DNA from: Gigantopelta aegis
Lineage: Eukaryota > Mollusca > Gastropoda > Neomphalida > Peltospiridae
Length of the DNA: 64,000 nucleotides
Reading direction: 5' to 3'
Assembly (NCBI RefSeq): GCF_016097555.1
Contig: NC_054704.1
Span: 2,872,891-2,936,890, forward strand
Shown here: positions 22,993 through 35,905 of the stretch, one piece after another
Numbering within the stretch: position 1 is the stretch's first letter
Layout of the letters: each line of letters starts with the position of its first letter
Made by a program: the position numbers and the translations under genes
The notes under the pieces: generated by a model
The model's database searches: none
What the model was told of the DNA's origin: nothing
Seen by the model: only the letters and a program-made list of their open reading frames with translations

Positions 22993-23345
22993 GTATCTGT
23001 ATTATTATATTATATTATACTTATTATTATGTCTCATTATATCACATTCTATCATAGATCGTAAAATTTATTATTCTGTGTTAGTCCAGACGGAATAGAT
23101 ACATTTATCTTACGGAGGTATATATTATTATACTATATTATATTAGAATTATCATATCATATATTCTGTCTTATTAATATTATATCACATTCTCTCATAG
23201 ATCGTAAAATGTATTAACCTGTGTTAGTCCAGACGGTACAGATACATTTGCCGTGTGGAGGTATCTTTATTATTATATTAGAATTATATATAACATATTA
23301 TGTTTTATTATATCATATTCGACTATAGACTGTAATATTTATTAT
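22951..23345. repeat. Tandem copies of the ACP7-like exon 1 end with its donor
   Basis: The last 42 nt of exon 1 plus the start of the intron recur at 23076 and 23219, with spacing of 125 and 143 bp. Each copy keeps the GGAG|GTAT junction. The second copy has a stop (GGAATAG), so the extra copies are not coding. Between them is AT-rich sequence containing ATAGATCGTAAAAT. Confidence 0.75.
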
Positions 23346-23399
23346 CATGCATACACATAATTATAGACATATTCACATACACATACATATACACACACA

Positions 23400-24420
23400 C
23401 ACATGTACACATACACATATCGTATCGTACGTTGCCCAGCTTTAGTGAGGGCCCAGTTTTGGTAAATGCGTCGATCACGCGCAACCTTACCCACATTTGA
23501 AAACTTCTGACATCGTTGACTTTTGCGAGGGGAAAGTATATAAATGTATGTTACATTCATAAAAATATTCGTAAAAATTATGTTAAAACGAGCAAAAAAA
23601 GCACGATTGAACGTAGCTCACTCATACACATGACACATTTCTTAATACCCTTTTTTCGATGATTTTTAATGACTATAATTTGAAAGAAAACTTAATTTTA
23701 AAACTTATTAAATTGTCTGTCATCAGCTGTACTGCTATCTAGTTATTGAAGTCACATGATTGTCACGGCGTCACAAAACTTTCTCTACAGATACTTGCCA
23801 AAAATATATTTCCATATACGTTTTAACATAAAAATCTTTTGGATGTTTGTTTATATATTTATTAAAACCCTGAATGCATCTTATATTTTTTAACCAAACA
23901 ATTTTACCAATGTAACCATTCATTTGCTCAACTTATAATACAATTGCAAGATATCAGATTTGTTATATTTGTTTTCCAAAAATGTTCTCTGTTAACATTG
24001 GTTTTCGAGGACTCCATTTTGTTATTTATCATAAAATATTTCAAATCGTTTTTATAAATTATTACAAGTACATGCTTTGTTGCTAAACATACATGTTTTG
24101 ATAAAACACTGAACAGTTTTATTTCAGAAAGTTGTGATGTACTGTAAACTATATTGCTAAACGTTTCACTCACTAAAACAGGTGACGTAGTTAACAATAT
24201 TTACGGCTGACGCATGCTACAGGTCTTGACGCACGTGCATTAAACGTTGCTAAATAGCAGCTAGATTAGTGTGCTAGGTTAGGGTTCATTTGAAGCGAAG
24301 AGATACTGATAAAAGGTAGCTACATAGTATTTGAATAACAACTGTCTGTTTATAAATATTCATATTCTTTAGAACCGAATGTTTATGCTCAACAAAGCTG
24401 GTCTACATAAATAAACTGAT
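23400..24420 (-). repeat. Dispersed repeat, copy 2 (inverted relative to 7540-8400)
   Basis: Reverse complement of the 7540-8400 repeat, with moderate divergence and small indels. It ends near GCTCAACAAAGCTGGTC. The pair lies in opposite orientations about 15 kb apart, on either side of copy B. Confidence 0.6.
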
Positions 24421-24424
24421 TGAT

Positions 24425-24513
24425 TAATTAATTAATTTCATCGTAATTCGTAATATTTATTTATTATTATTATTATTATAGAGAGACACATATACATACA
24501 TACATGCATACAT

Positions 24514-24562
<49 letters not shown>

Positions 24563-24570
24563 TCAACATA
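24425..24570. repeat. ATTA, (CATA)n and (CA)n microsatellites
   Basis: (TTAA/TTAT) runs followed by TACATACATGCA and a pure CA run of about 40 bp. Confidence 0.85.
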
Positions 24571-24663
24571 CATACATTGAAAATGGTACCTTAAAGGCAG
24601 AGTTTAAAGGATGTTAGACAAAGTCGTGATTTCTTCCATGATCCACTATCAGGTGCTCGTCCT

Positions 24664-24771
24664 TAGAAGGACCGCCACTTCCTAGGAGATGCATAAGAAG
24701 TTTCATCCCTCTTGCACTGCCCGTAGGATGACCGCCACTTCCTAGGAGATGCATAAGAAGTTTCATCCCTC
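24664..24771. repeat. 60-bp tandem repeat at the gap edge
   Basis: Two units share GACCGCCACTTCCTAGGAGA and GCATAAGAAGTTTCATCCCT. The array runs into the assembly gap and may be much longer. Confidence 0.8.
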
Positions 24772-24971
24772 NNNNNNNNNNNNNNNNNNNNNNNNNNNNN
24801 NNNNNNNNNNNNNNNNNNNNNNNNNNNNNNNNNNNNNNNNNNNNNNNNNNNNNNNNNNNNNNNNNNNNNNNNNNNNNNNNNNNNNNNNNNNNNNNNNNNN
24901 NNNNNNNNNNNNNNNNNNNNNNNNNNNNNNNNNNNNNNNNNNNNNNNNNNNNNNNNNNNNNNNNNNNNNNN
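24772..24971. other. Assembly gap (200 N)
   Basis: Exactly 200 N, a conventional size for an unknown distance. It separates two different satellites, so the join is repeat-limited. Confidence 0.99.
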
Positions 24972-27900
24972 CTATCCTGAATGTTACCAAGCCATCTGCC
25001 TGCAGGTCTGGTCCAGTTAATATGAACCTACTGCATTACCTTATACAGTCTCTATCCAGAATGTTACCAAGCCATCTGCCTGCAGGTCTGGTCCAGTTAA
25101 TATGAACCTACTGCATTACCTTATACAGTCTCTATCCTGAATGTTACCAAGCCATCTGCCTGCAGGTCTGGTCCAGTTAATATGAACCTACTGCATTACC
25201 TTATACAGTCTCTATCCTGAATGTTACTAAGCCATCTGCACGCAGGTCTGGTCCAGTTAATCTGAACCTACTGCATTCCCTTATACAGTCTCTATCCTGA
25301 ATGTTACCAAGCCATCTGCCTGCAGGTCTGGTCCAGTTAATATGAACCTACTGCATTACCTTATACAGTCTCTATCCTGAATGTTACCAAGCCATCTGCC
25401 TGCAGGTCTGGTCCAGTTAATATGAACCTACTGCATTACCTTATACAGTCTCTATCCAGAATGTTACTAAGCCATCTGCCTGCAGGTCTGGTCCAGTTAA
25501 TATGAACCTACTGCATTACCTTATACAGTCTCTATCCTGAATGTTACCAAGCCATCTGCCTGCAGGTCTGGTCCAGTTAATATGAACCTACTGCATTACC
25601 TTATACAGTCTCTATCCTGAATGTTACTAAGCCATCTGCCTGCAGGTCTGGTCCAGTTAATATGAACCTACTGCATTACCCTTATACAGTCTCTATCCTG
25701 AATGTTACTAAGCCATCTGCCTGCAGGTCTGGTCCAGTTAATCTGAACCTACTGCATTCCCTTATACAGTCTCTCTCCAGAATGTTACTAATTAAGCCAT
25801 CTGCCTGCAGGTCTGGTCCAGTTAATATGAACCTACTGCATTCCCTTATATACAGTCTCTCTCCAGAATGTTACTAAGCCATCTGCACGCAGGTCTGGTC
25901 CAGTTAATCTGAACCTACTGCATTCCCTTATATACAGTCTCTCTCCAGAATGTTACTAAGCCATCTGCACGCAGGTCTGGTCCAGTTAATATGAACCTAC
26001 TGCATTCCCGTATACAGTCTCTCTCCAGAATGTTACTAAGCCATCTGCACGCAGGTCTGGTCCAGTTAATATGAACCTACTGCATTACCTTATACAGTCT
26101 CTATCCTGAATGTTACTAAGCCATCTGCCTGCAGGTCTGGTCCAGTTAATCTGAACCTACTGCATTCCCTTATATACAGTCTCTCTCCAGAATGTTACTA
26201 AGCCATCTGCCTGCAGGTCTGGTCCAGTTAATATGAACCTACTGCATTCCCGTATACAGTCTCTATCCTGAATGTTACTAAGCCATCTGCCTGCAGGTCT
26301 GGTCCAGTTAATCTGAACCTACTGCATTCCCTTATACAGTCTCTCTCCAGAATGTTACTAAGCCATCTGCCTGCAGGTCTGGTCCAGTTAATATGAACCT
26401 ACTGCATTCCCTTATACAGTCTCTATCCTGAATGTTACCAAGCCATCTGCCTGCAGGTCTGGTCCAGTTAATATGAACCTACTGCATTACCTTATACAGT
26501 TTCTCTCCAGAATGTTACTAAGCCATCTGCCTGCAGGTCTGGTCCAGTTAATATGAACATATTGCATTACCGTATACAGTCTCTATCCTGAATGTTACTA
26601 AGCCATCTGCCTGCAGGTCTGGTCCAGTTAATATGAACCTACTGCATTCCCTTATACAGTCTCTATCCTGAATGTTACCAAGCCATCTGCCTGCAGGTCT
26701 GGTCCAGTTAATATGAACCTACTGCATTCCCTTATACAGTCTCTATCCTGAATGTTACCAAGCCATCTGCCTGCAGGTCTGGTCCAGTTAATATGAACCT
26801 ACTGCATTACCTTATACAGTCTCTATCCTGAATGTTACCAAGCCATCTGCCTGCAGGTCTTTTCCAGTTAATATGAACCTACTGCATTACCTTATACAGT
26901 CTCTATCCTGAATGTTACCAAGCCATCTGCACGCAGGTCTGGTCCAGTTAATCTGAACCTACTGCATTCCCTTATACAGTCTCTATCCTGAATGTTACCA
27001 AGCCATCTGCCTCCAGGTCTGGTCCAGTTAATATGAACCTACTGCATTACCTTATACAGTCTCTATCATGAATGTTACCAAGCCATCTGCCTGCAGGTCT
27101 GGTCCAGTTAATATGAACCTACTGCATTCCCTTATACAGTCTCTCTCCAGAATGTTACTAAGCCATCTGCCTGCAGGTCTGGTCCAGTTAATATGAACCT
27201 ACTGCATTACCTTATACAGTCTCTATCCTGAATGTTACTAAGCCATCTGCCTGCAGGTCTGGTCCAGTTAATATGAACCTACTGCATTCCCTTATACAGT
27301 CTCTATCCTGAATGTTACCAAGCCATCTGCCTGCAGGTCTGGTCCAGTTAATATGAACCTACTGCATTACCTTATACAGTCTCTATCCAGAATGTTACCA
27401 AGCCATCTGCCTGCAGGTCTGGTCCAGTTAATATGAACCTACTGCATTACCTTATACAGTCTCTATCCTGAATGTTACCAAGCCATCTGCCTGCAGGTCT
27501 GGTCCAGTTAATATGAACCTACTGCATTACCTTATACAGTCTCTATCCTGAATGTTACCAAGCCATCTGCACGCAGGTCTGGTCCAGTTAATCTGAACCT
27601 ACTGCATTCCCTTATACAGTCTCTATCCTGAATGTTACTAAGCCATCTGCCTGCAGGTCTGGTCCAGTTAATATGAACCTACTGCATTACCTTATACAGT
27701 CTCTATCCAGAATGTTACCAAGCCATCTGCCTGCAGGTCTGGTCCAGTTAATATGAACCTACTGCATTACCTTATTACAGTCTCTATCCTGAATGTTACC
27801 AAGCCATCTGCCTGCAGGTCTGGTCCAGTTAATATGAACCTACTGCATTACCTTATACAGTCTCTATCCTGAATGTTACCAAGCCATCTGCCTGCAGGTC

Positions 27901-29835
27901 TGGTCCAGTTAATATGAACCTACTGCATTACCTTATACAGTCTCTATCCTGAATGTTACCAAGCCATCTGCCTGCAGGTCTGGTCCAGTTAATATGAACC
28001 TACTGCATTCCCTTATACAGTCTCTATCCTGAATGTTACCAAGCCATCTGCCTGCAGGTCTGGTCCAGTTAATATGAACCTACTGCATTACCTTATACAG
28101 TCTCTATCCAGAATGTTACCAAGCCATCTGCCTGCAGGTCTGGTCCAGTTAATATGAACCTACTGCATTACCTTATACAGTCTCTATCCTGAATGTTACC
28201 AAGCCATCTGCCTGCAGGTCTGGTCCAGTTAATCTGAACCTACTGCATTCCCTTATACAGTCTCTATCCTGAATGTTACCAAGCCATCTGCCTGCAGGTC
28301 TGGTCCAGTTAATATGAACCTACTGCATTACCTTATACAGTCTCTATCCTGAATGTTACCAAGCCATCTGCCTGCAGGTCTGGTCCAGTTAATATGAACC
28401 TACTGCATTACCTTATACAGTCTCTATCCAGAATGTTACTAAGCCATCTGCCTGCAGGTCTGGTCCAGTTAATATGAACCTACTGCATTACCTTATACAG
28501 TCTGTATCCAGAATGTTACTAAGCCATCTGTACGCAGGTCTGGTCCAGTTAATCTGTATCTACTGCATTACCTTATACAGTCTCTATCCTGAATGTTACT
28601 AAGCCATCTGCCTGCAGGTCTGGTCCAGTTAATCTGAACCTACTGCATTCCCTTATACAGTCTCTATCCAGAATGTTACTAAGCCATCTGCCTGCAGGTC
28701 TGGTCCAGTTAATATGAACCTACTGCATTCCCTTATACAGTCTCTATCCTGAATGTTACTAAGCCATCTGCCTGCAGGTCTGGTCCAGTTAATCTGAATC
28801 TACTGCATTCCCTTATACAGTCTCTCTCCAGAATGTTACCAAGCCATCTGCCTGCAGGTCTGATCCAGTTAATATGAACCTACTGCATTACCTTATACAG
28901 TCTCTATCCTGAATGTTACCAAGCCATCTGCCTGCAGGTCTGGTCCAGTTAATATGAACCTACTGCATTACCTTATACAGTCTCTATCCTGAATGTTACC
29001 AAGCCATCTGCCTGCAGGTCTGGTCCAGTTAATATGAACCTACTGCATTCCCTTATACAGTCTCTCTCCAGAATGTTACTAAGCCATCTGCACGCAGGTC
29101 TGGTCCAGTTAATCTGAACCTACTGCATTACCTTATACAGTCTCTATCCTGAATGTTACTAAGCCATCTGCCTGCAGGTCTGGTCCAGTTAATATGAACC
29201 TACTGCATTACCTTATACAGTCTCTATCCTGAATGTTACCAAGCCATCTGCCTGCAGGTCTGGTCCAGTTAATATGAACCTACTGCATTACCTTATACAG
29301 TCTCTATCCTGAATGTTACCAAGCCATCTGCCTGCAGGTCTGGTCCAGTTAATATGAACCTACTGCATTCCCTTATACAGTCTGTATCCAGAATGTTACT
29401 AAGCCATCTGTACGCAGGTCTGGTCCAGTTAATCTGTATCTACTGCATTACCTTATACAGTCTCTATCCTGAATGTTACTAAGCCATCTGCCTGCAGGTC
29501 TGGTCCAGTTAATCTGAACCTACTGCATTCCCTTATACAGTCTCTATCCAGAATGTTACTAAGCCATCTGCCTGCAGGTCTGGTCCAGTTAATATGAACC
29601 TACTGCGTTCCCTTATACAGTCTCTATCCAGAATGTTACTAAGCCATCTGCCTGCAGGTCTGGTCCAGTTAATATGAACCTACTGCATTACCTTATACAG
29701 TCTCTATCCTGAATGTTACTAAGCCATCTGCACGCAGGTCTGGTCCAGTTAATCTGAACCTACTGCATTCCCTTATACACAGTCTCTCTCCAGAATGTTA
29801 CTAAGCCATCTGCATGCAAGTCTGGTCCAGTTTTA
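24972..29835. repeat. 80-bp satellite, about 61 units
   Basis: Unit: CTATCCTGAATGTTACCAAG, CCATCTGCCTGCAGGTCTGG, TCCAGTTAATATGAACCTAC, TGCATTACCTTATACAGTCT. Most units have a PstI site. Variants travel together (GCACGCAGG with AATCTG and ATTCCC; CTCTCCAG with CTAAGCC). A rare unit (TCTGTATCCAG with TGTACGCAGG) occurs at 28501 and 29381, an 880-bp spacing of 11 units with matching neighbours. The last unit degrades at 29835. No coding role is seen. Confidence 0.95.
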
Positions 29836-32446
29836 TTAAATTAGAGTGGAAAGGTGCATCCTAGGTTGGTCATCATATTGCAATTAATTATCATTTTAAT
29901 ATGAATCAAAACGTGTAATGTATATTTTGATGGACTGTAAAAGAAAATGATGTGTGGTTAAATACTCGCAATGACGTTACAGCAGGATTGTGTTTAGGAA
30001 ACAGTATAAATGTAATTATGAATCCCTGATTAGGTGAATAGTCTCTGTATTTGATGAGATACCTTTATGTGTGAGATTTATTAAATTCAACATTCAATCA
30101 TCTTGATAAATGCAGATGAAAACTGTAACTTTCTAATGTATTCCCTGATGAAAACTGTAACTTTCTAATATATTCCCTGATGAAAACTGTAACTTTCTAA
30201 TATATTCCCTGATGAAATGTGAACCTTTCTAAAGTAGCTGACCAGGTATCCCCCAAAATTAAAATTTATCTTTTCACAGTACTCGCAGATGAATTAAACA
30301 AATATAGTACCACAAGAAAATAAACCCTTCTAGAATACCATTAAAGAAAAAGAACACTTCTGTAGTCCTCAGAGATGGAATGTGCCCAGTTCCTTCATTA
30401 TAGTATGACAACAACGGAATGTTTTTGTCCACAGTTTAATTAATTATACAGTATTCTTCAATCAACAAAACAAAAATAAAGTTCAACAACATAAAACGTC
30501 ATTCTTAGTAGTTGAGAATATTCTGTATTCACAATTTCCATTTTTTAAGCTATTTTTATAACCATAGTTCATCGAACACCATACAGTGTAAGAATTATTA
30601 AATTCAACATTCAATCAACTTGACAAATACAATTTATTTTGACAACTTTGACCCAGGGAGTTTTCCATTTTTCTTGAAAAATACTTTTCTTCTGTTTTTA
30701 GACGATATAGTGAAATTAGGAGTTCAGTGTTTGCACCATATGGTGCGTGATTAGAAAATTAAATAATATAGTTGCAGGGTTTTCTCAACCTTGTTTAGGG
30801 AGAAAGGACAACTGTTTTGCATCAGTAAAATTGACATTGAGAACTACAAAAGTGTTTTTTTTACATGTACAAACAGTAGTGACTTTAAGATGCTCAATAT
30901 GAAAATATGGTGAGGTATGGGGAGATAATCCATTCCTGGGACATCTTATGGGGGCTATCTCTAGATGATCAGACCATTTCGCCAAACTATCTATTAAACA
31001 TCAAATATTGCAAAAACCCAGTTATTTTTTAACAAAATATAAATTACTACATGAAATTTATTGATCAAATTAAAATTTGCCAATTCATTTTAAAATTCTT
31101 AATTGGCAAATTTGGCTACTGCTAGAAAAGCCCTGCATCTGATTATGTCAACTGTTGATTATGTTTAAGCAATCAATAGCTGTGACTATAATTCACATAA
31201 TTGCGAACAATGTCATTTGAATATTTTCTGTATTCAGGTCTGGTTCAGATGCACATATTGACTGAAGTGATAAACACACAGCACCTCGGCCCACGAGGCC
31301 ATACATACACTGAATGAAATATTTCTATCTCTGTTTATACTTATCACAAATTACCTTTACTTCAATGACAGGGATAAACATTTCTCAACTGTTAGCATGA
31401 TTGTCCTTCCAATTCAGACATAGCTAACTGATAATAATTTTCATCTGAAAATATTTACTTACTACACTCAACTGATGTATAACAATGTTTCCAATCCACT
31501 TTCATTCATACCATCATAAGTCATGCATGTTGTATAAAATTGAGGCTAGTGCTCAAATTGCTTTAGTGAAACACTTGACTGTGAACAAAAATGGATTGTC
31601 GATATTCATGGGTCAATCCTTGTGGTTTGACACGAGCAATTGCTCCCGCTTGTGTGGAATTGTACAAAACTATTTGCAAGTGGGTGAAAAACTACTCACC
31701 TTGTCACATGCCGATATTGTTAATATATTTACACAAAACTAGTGAACTGTTACACTGGGAGCAATTGCTCTCGTACATAATTTCAGGAGATCAGTTACTT
31801 GCTGAACATTGATTTTCAAATCCTAAGCCCTGATGTGTCCATGTATCTAACCCTGATTGAGAATCATTACTGAACTCATCTTGTATACTTCAATTTTAAC
31901 GAATGTTGTGTCAACACACAAGAAATTCACCACCACCGTTACTTGTAACCATGCTGCTCACCCACTTTTCAACTTTACAGCTTTCGTCTACTGGTGATAA
32001 TAATGTATTTTGATGAAGACTCCTTCAAGTGCAACAAAACTTGTCAAATACTGCTGAGGATTTACTGGCCAGAGTGTTTTGATGAGGGCAGAAAGGATAT
32101 TTGTAATTAATTTGTTAATATTCCTTGCAATTTAAATAAATTCTTCATTAAAAAGAATCTATAACAGTTACTTTTGCAGTTACATTTTACATTTAGAAGA
32201 ATGTATTAAGTTGTAAAATGCATACGAAGTGTGGATTCATCAACAATATTAATTTTGCCTGTATAAGGCATGTGGATTGGGGTTTTTTAATCCATACTTT
32301 TTCAAATGTATTCATCATATCATTACAATGAGTGGTAGGGTTGCCATGTAAGATTAAAAGTTAGAAGGTGAGGTTATCCGTATTGTGATTCTGTGTGGTG
32401 TAAAAGTGGTATTAAATGTGAACTCCTCTGTGTATATGGAAACTGG
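29836..32446. other. Intergenic AT-rich region
   Basis: No gene is recognised. It holds a short tandem repeat (30113-30240, four units around GATGAAAACTGTAACTTTCT) and a candidate MITE (30774-31136). Short frames near 31485-31812 have no family resemblance. Part may be 3' UTR of the minus-strand leucine-rich-repeat gene. Confidence 0.7.
30774..31136. mobile_element. Candidate MITE, 363 bp
   Basis: Starts GCAGGGTTTTCTCA and ends TAGAAAAGCCCTGC, inverted repeats with one indel. The interior has AATTTGCCAATT motifs, as in the nested element at 36281-36469. No clear target duplication. Confidence 0.45.
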
Positions 32447-35400
32447 TCAAGTCTCGAAGTTTTCCACTGCAAATGACTTGGCAGCCATTATTCTAGCTCT
32501 GTTGCTGCATCTGCTTGACAGGAGGTCCGTGGAACTGGTTGGTCTGGATCTATCACTAGGAGCTGGAGCCTCAGTAGGGAGAGTGTCAAAGGTTTCTTTC
32601 AAGGATTGAAAACGGCTCGATATGCTGTTTTCCATTGACTTAAACTGTTCATCAAATGCCTTTATCTGGACATCCATTTGTCTTGTGCTCACAATATTGG
32701 ATGCTGACATGGGTCGCATCAGTGGAACACTCGACTTGGCTGATGGCCGTTTCACCACAGCTCCATCAACAACCTCTATTTCTGGTAAGTCTATCTGGAT
32801 TTCAAAGTGATAGTTTGGCATTTCACCAGACTCCAGCGTCACTGGGTTTCCTGCCAGACTGATCTCCACAAGATCTGGACATGATGACAGAACACAGATC
32901 TCATCCCAGTCTGTGACAGCATTATCAGACAAATTCAAAATCTCTAATTTGGGAAATATGTCTGGGATGTCGGACAACTCAGACAGTTTATTATTGGACA
33001 CGTTGATGTCTTCTAAAGACTTCAGCTTTCCCAGACTCTTCAGACAGGTCAGCTGGTTACAGGAGATGTCCAGAATCTGCAGGTTTGACAAGTTATTCAG
33101 TCCAGTAAGGTCGGTAATGTGGTTCTTGGACAGATCAACTTCCTGTAGTTGCTTACATCGCTGCAGATCAGAAACTTTCCTGAGTCTGTTACCTGAGGCA
33201 AACAGCTCCACCAAGTTTGGTAAGTAACTTAAAGCCTTCAGATTGTCGATGAAGTTTGAGCTGAGGTTTATAGTCGTGAGCTGAACACAGGCTACCAGGT
33301 CACTGGTCTCAAGTTTGACTAGTTGGTTACTGTCCAGCCTCAATTGTTTGAGCTTCTTCAAGCCGCTCAAACCACGGCCAATCTTTTTTATCTTATTGTG
33401 CTGCAGATGAAGACTACACAAATCTTTTAAAGTATTTAGGTTCTCGATAGCCTCAATTTCATTCCCGTACAGTTTCAGTTCTCTCAAGTCAGGACAGGAC
33501 TCTAGTCCATCAATTTTTTTCAAGTGATTGCAAGAGAGATCAAGAATTTTTAATTTCCTGAATTTCTCGAGATTGCCCACCTCAGTGAGATCCTCTGCAT
33601 GAAGAACTACTTCATACACTTTGTTGTAATCCGATTCCTGACACTGTTGCAACACTTCCTGTGGATTAATACTTTTTCGTTGTTTTTGTTTTTGGTTAAG
33701 CCCACCTTGCTTACTTTCTGACTTTGGACTGGGTATGTTGATAAACCTGACATCATTCTCCGGACAGTCATCATCACTTGTAACGCTGTTGGTACTCGGA
33801 CTTCTGGATTTTCGTTTTGGAGAACTCAGCGATACTCTTGATGGTGTGGAAGCAATCGACGATGTTCTAGAGGCTACAAAATAAACAAAAGAAAGTTAAA
33901 GTTTGGTTTGATTAATGACACCACTAGACCACACTGGATGTCAAACATTCTGTAATTTTGACATATACCATTGCCTTAGAGAGGAAACCCGCTACATTTG
34001 TCCATTAGCACCATCCCACAGACAGGACAGCACATACCAGTCATGTGGCACTGGCTGGAACGAGAAATAGCCTAATGGGCCCACTGGTGGGGATCGATCC
34101 CACACCAACCGCACATCAAGTGCTTCACCACTGAACTGTGTCCTGCCCCCACAAAATAAACATACACAATATTACAAGTGACGTATATATACATATGTGT
34201 GCTAGCTCTGCTATGTGAAGCAGCTTTAGATTTCACTCATTTGGGCACAACAGCTAGGGTTTTTGTCTGTTCTGAGCTGAGTGAGGTCTTTCTATTGTGC
34301 AGTAACTGTATTAAAAGTTGCTGTAAGTGGATATTTAGAAATGCATTTCAAGGTAGTTTAATCTAATTAAAGCTCAATATTTCAGTGATTTTAAGTAGAG
34401 ATGGGATCGTATTTTTAACTTTTAAATTAAATTTTCAATGTTTGGTCCACATTTTGATTTATTCATGATACTTTCCACAAGTACACCAGCTATGCACATA
34501 CATTTAATAAACTGTTTTACAAGCAACAAACTTTACATTTAATAGACACATGTAAAATAATTGTATCATGAAAAGAAAACACTAAAGGACAAAATACCAT
34601 TTTACCATGCCACGATAGTGTGTTATGTCATGTGCAGTGAAATCAAGCATCAACACGATTTTCACCAGTTTGCTATCTATGAAATGCTGATGTACAATTG
34701 TTAAAAATTAAATAAATAATTGAGATAAACTGTGGTACACAAATTCAAACATGCAACTTAAAATACAAAATACATTGTTAATAACTATGTTAAATTACTC
34801 TCCTATCTTTATTTACTGTTAAGATTTTCCACACATTTAGTTCAGACAGAAACCTTGAAAAAACCCACATTATAGTGACATAGATTCCACATACTAAATA
34901 ACTGTCACCTATATTGACTTTGATGAGATCGCATAGGGCAAAAAGTATGTAATTTTGTGTTAGTTGCCATTTTGCCTTTTTATGGAGTACACTCCAAGAG
35001 GGGTAAAAGGATATAACTTAATCTAACAATGTCATAACGTGTTATGTCCCATTCACACCAAAATCAGAAAAAACAGCGATTTTCTGCACAGTCACCGCTA
35101 AGCTAATCACTCTCTACATCATTGCATTTAACCATTCATATAAAAACTGTGCAGTAAATACTCAGAAAAAAATGTCACGTTTTCCACTGGAATCACTCGT
35201 TGACTATTTGAGTGCAGTTTCCAGCAACATTCTTAGCCATTTTGAACTGGTTTGGGAGAAATTCAAACACAAAGTTGAGTACAGATGTGAAAACTTGGTA
35301 TATAACCTAATACTCTATACAAGTCAAGGGACGTTTACAAAAGGAATGATGTTAAAAAACAAATTTGGGAGTGAAACAGTTCAATGAATAGATATTATAG

Positions 35401-35871
35401 ATGAACAAATTATTATTAGGCTTATTTATTTTATTTATTTATATATTAGGCTTTTTAAATAAAATGTATTTCAGAGATGCTATTTATTTAATTTTGGGGG
35501 TTTTTTTAAATAATTATTTTAACTACATTCACCCCCACAGGTATAGATAAAATGTTATGTATGTACTCTTTTCACCTGTAAAGTAAATAAATGAATACAT
35601 CGAAAACAAAAATAGGGTCAGTCCTTTCTCCTAAGTACTGTCCCAACCAGTGCTCCACAACTGGTATATCAAAGGCCATAATATATGCTACTGTCTGTGT
35701 GAAAGTGCATATAAAAGATCCCTTGCTGCTAAAAACAAATGTACAAATTAAAATTATAACACCCAATACCTGATGATTAATAAATCAATGTGTTCCACTG
35801 GCATAGCCAGGATTTTATATTGGAGGGGGCCAACCCACTATTGGAGGAGGGGGCAACCCACACTATGTATG

Positions 35872-35905
<34 letters not shown>

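Noticed and set aside
24972-29835. CRISPR-like array
   Set aside because: Units are directly adjacent without unique spacers, the genome is eukaryotic, and no associated genes occur. The same holds for the 29-, 32-, 47- and 62-bp arrays.
35172-35387. Plus-strand 71-codon frame in the LRR gene intron
   Set aside because: Looks protein-like in composition but has no recognised motif, no splice context and no second copy in the window; kept out for lack of support.
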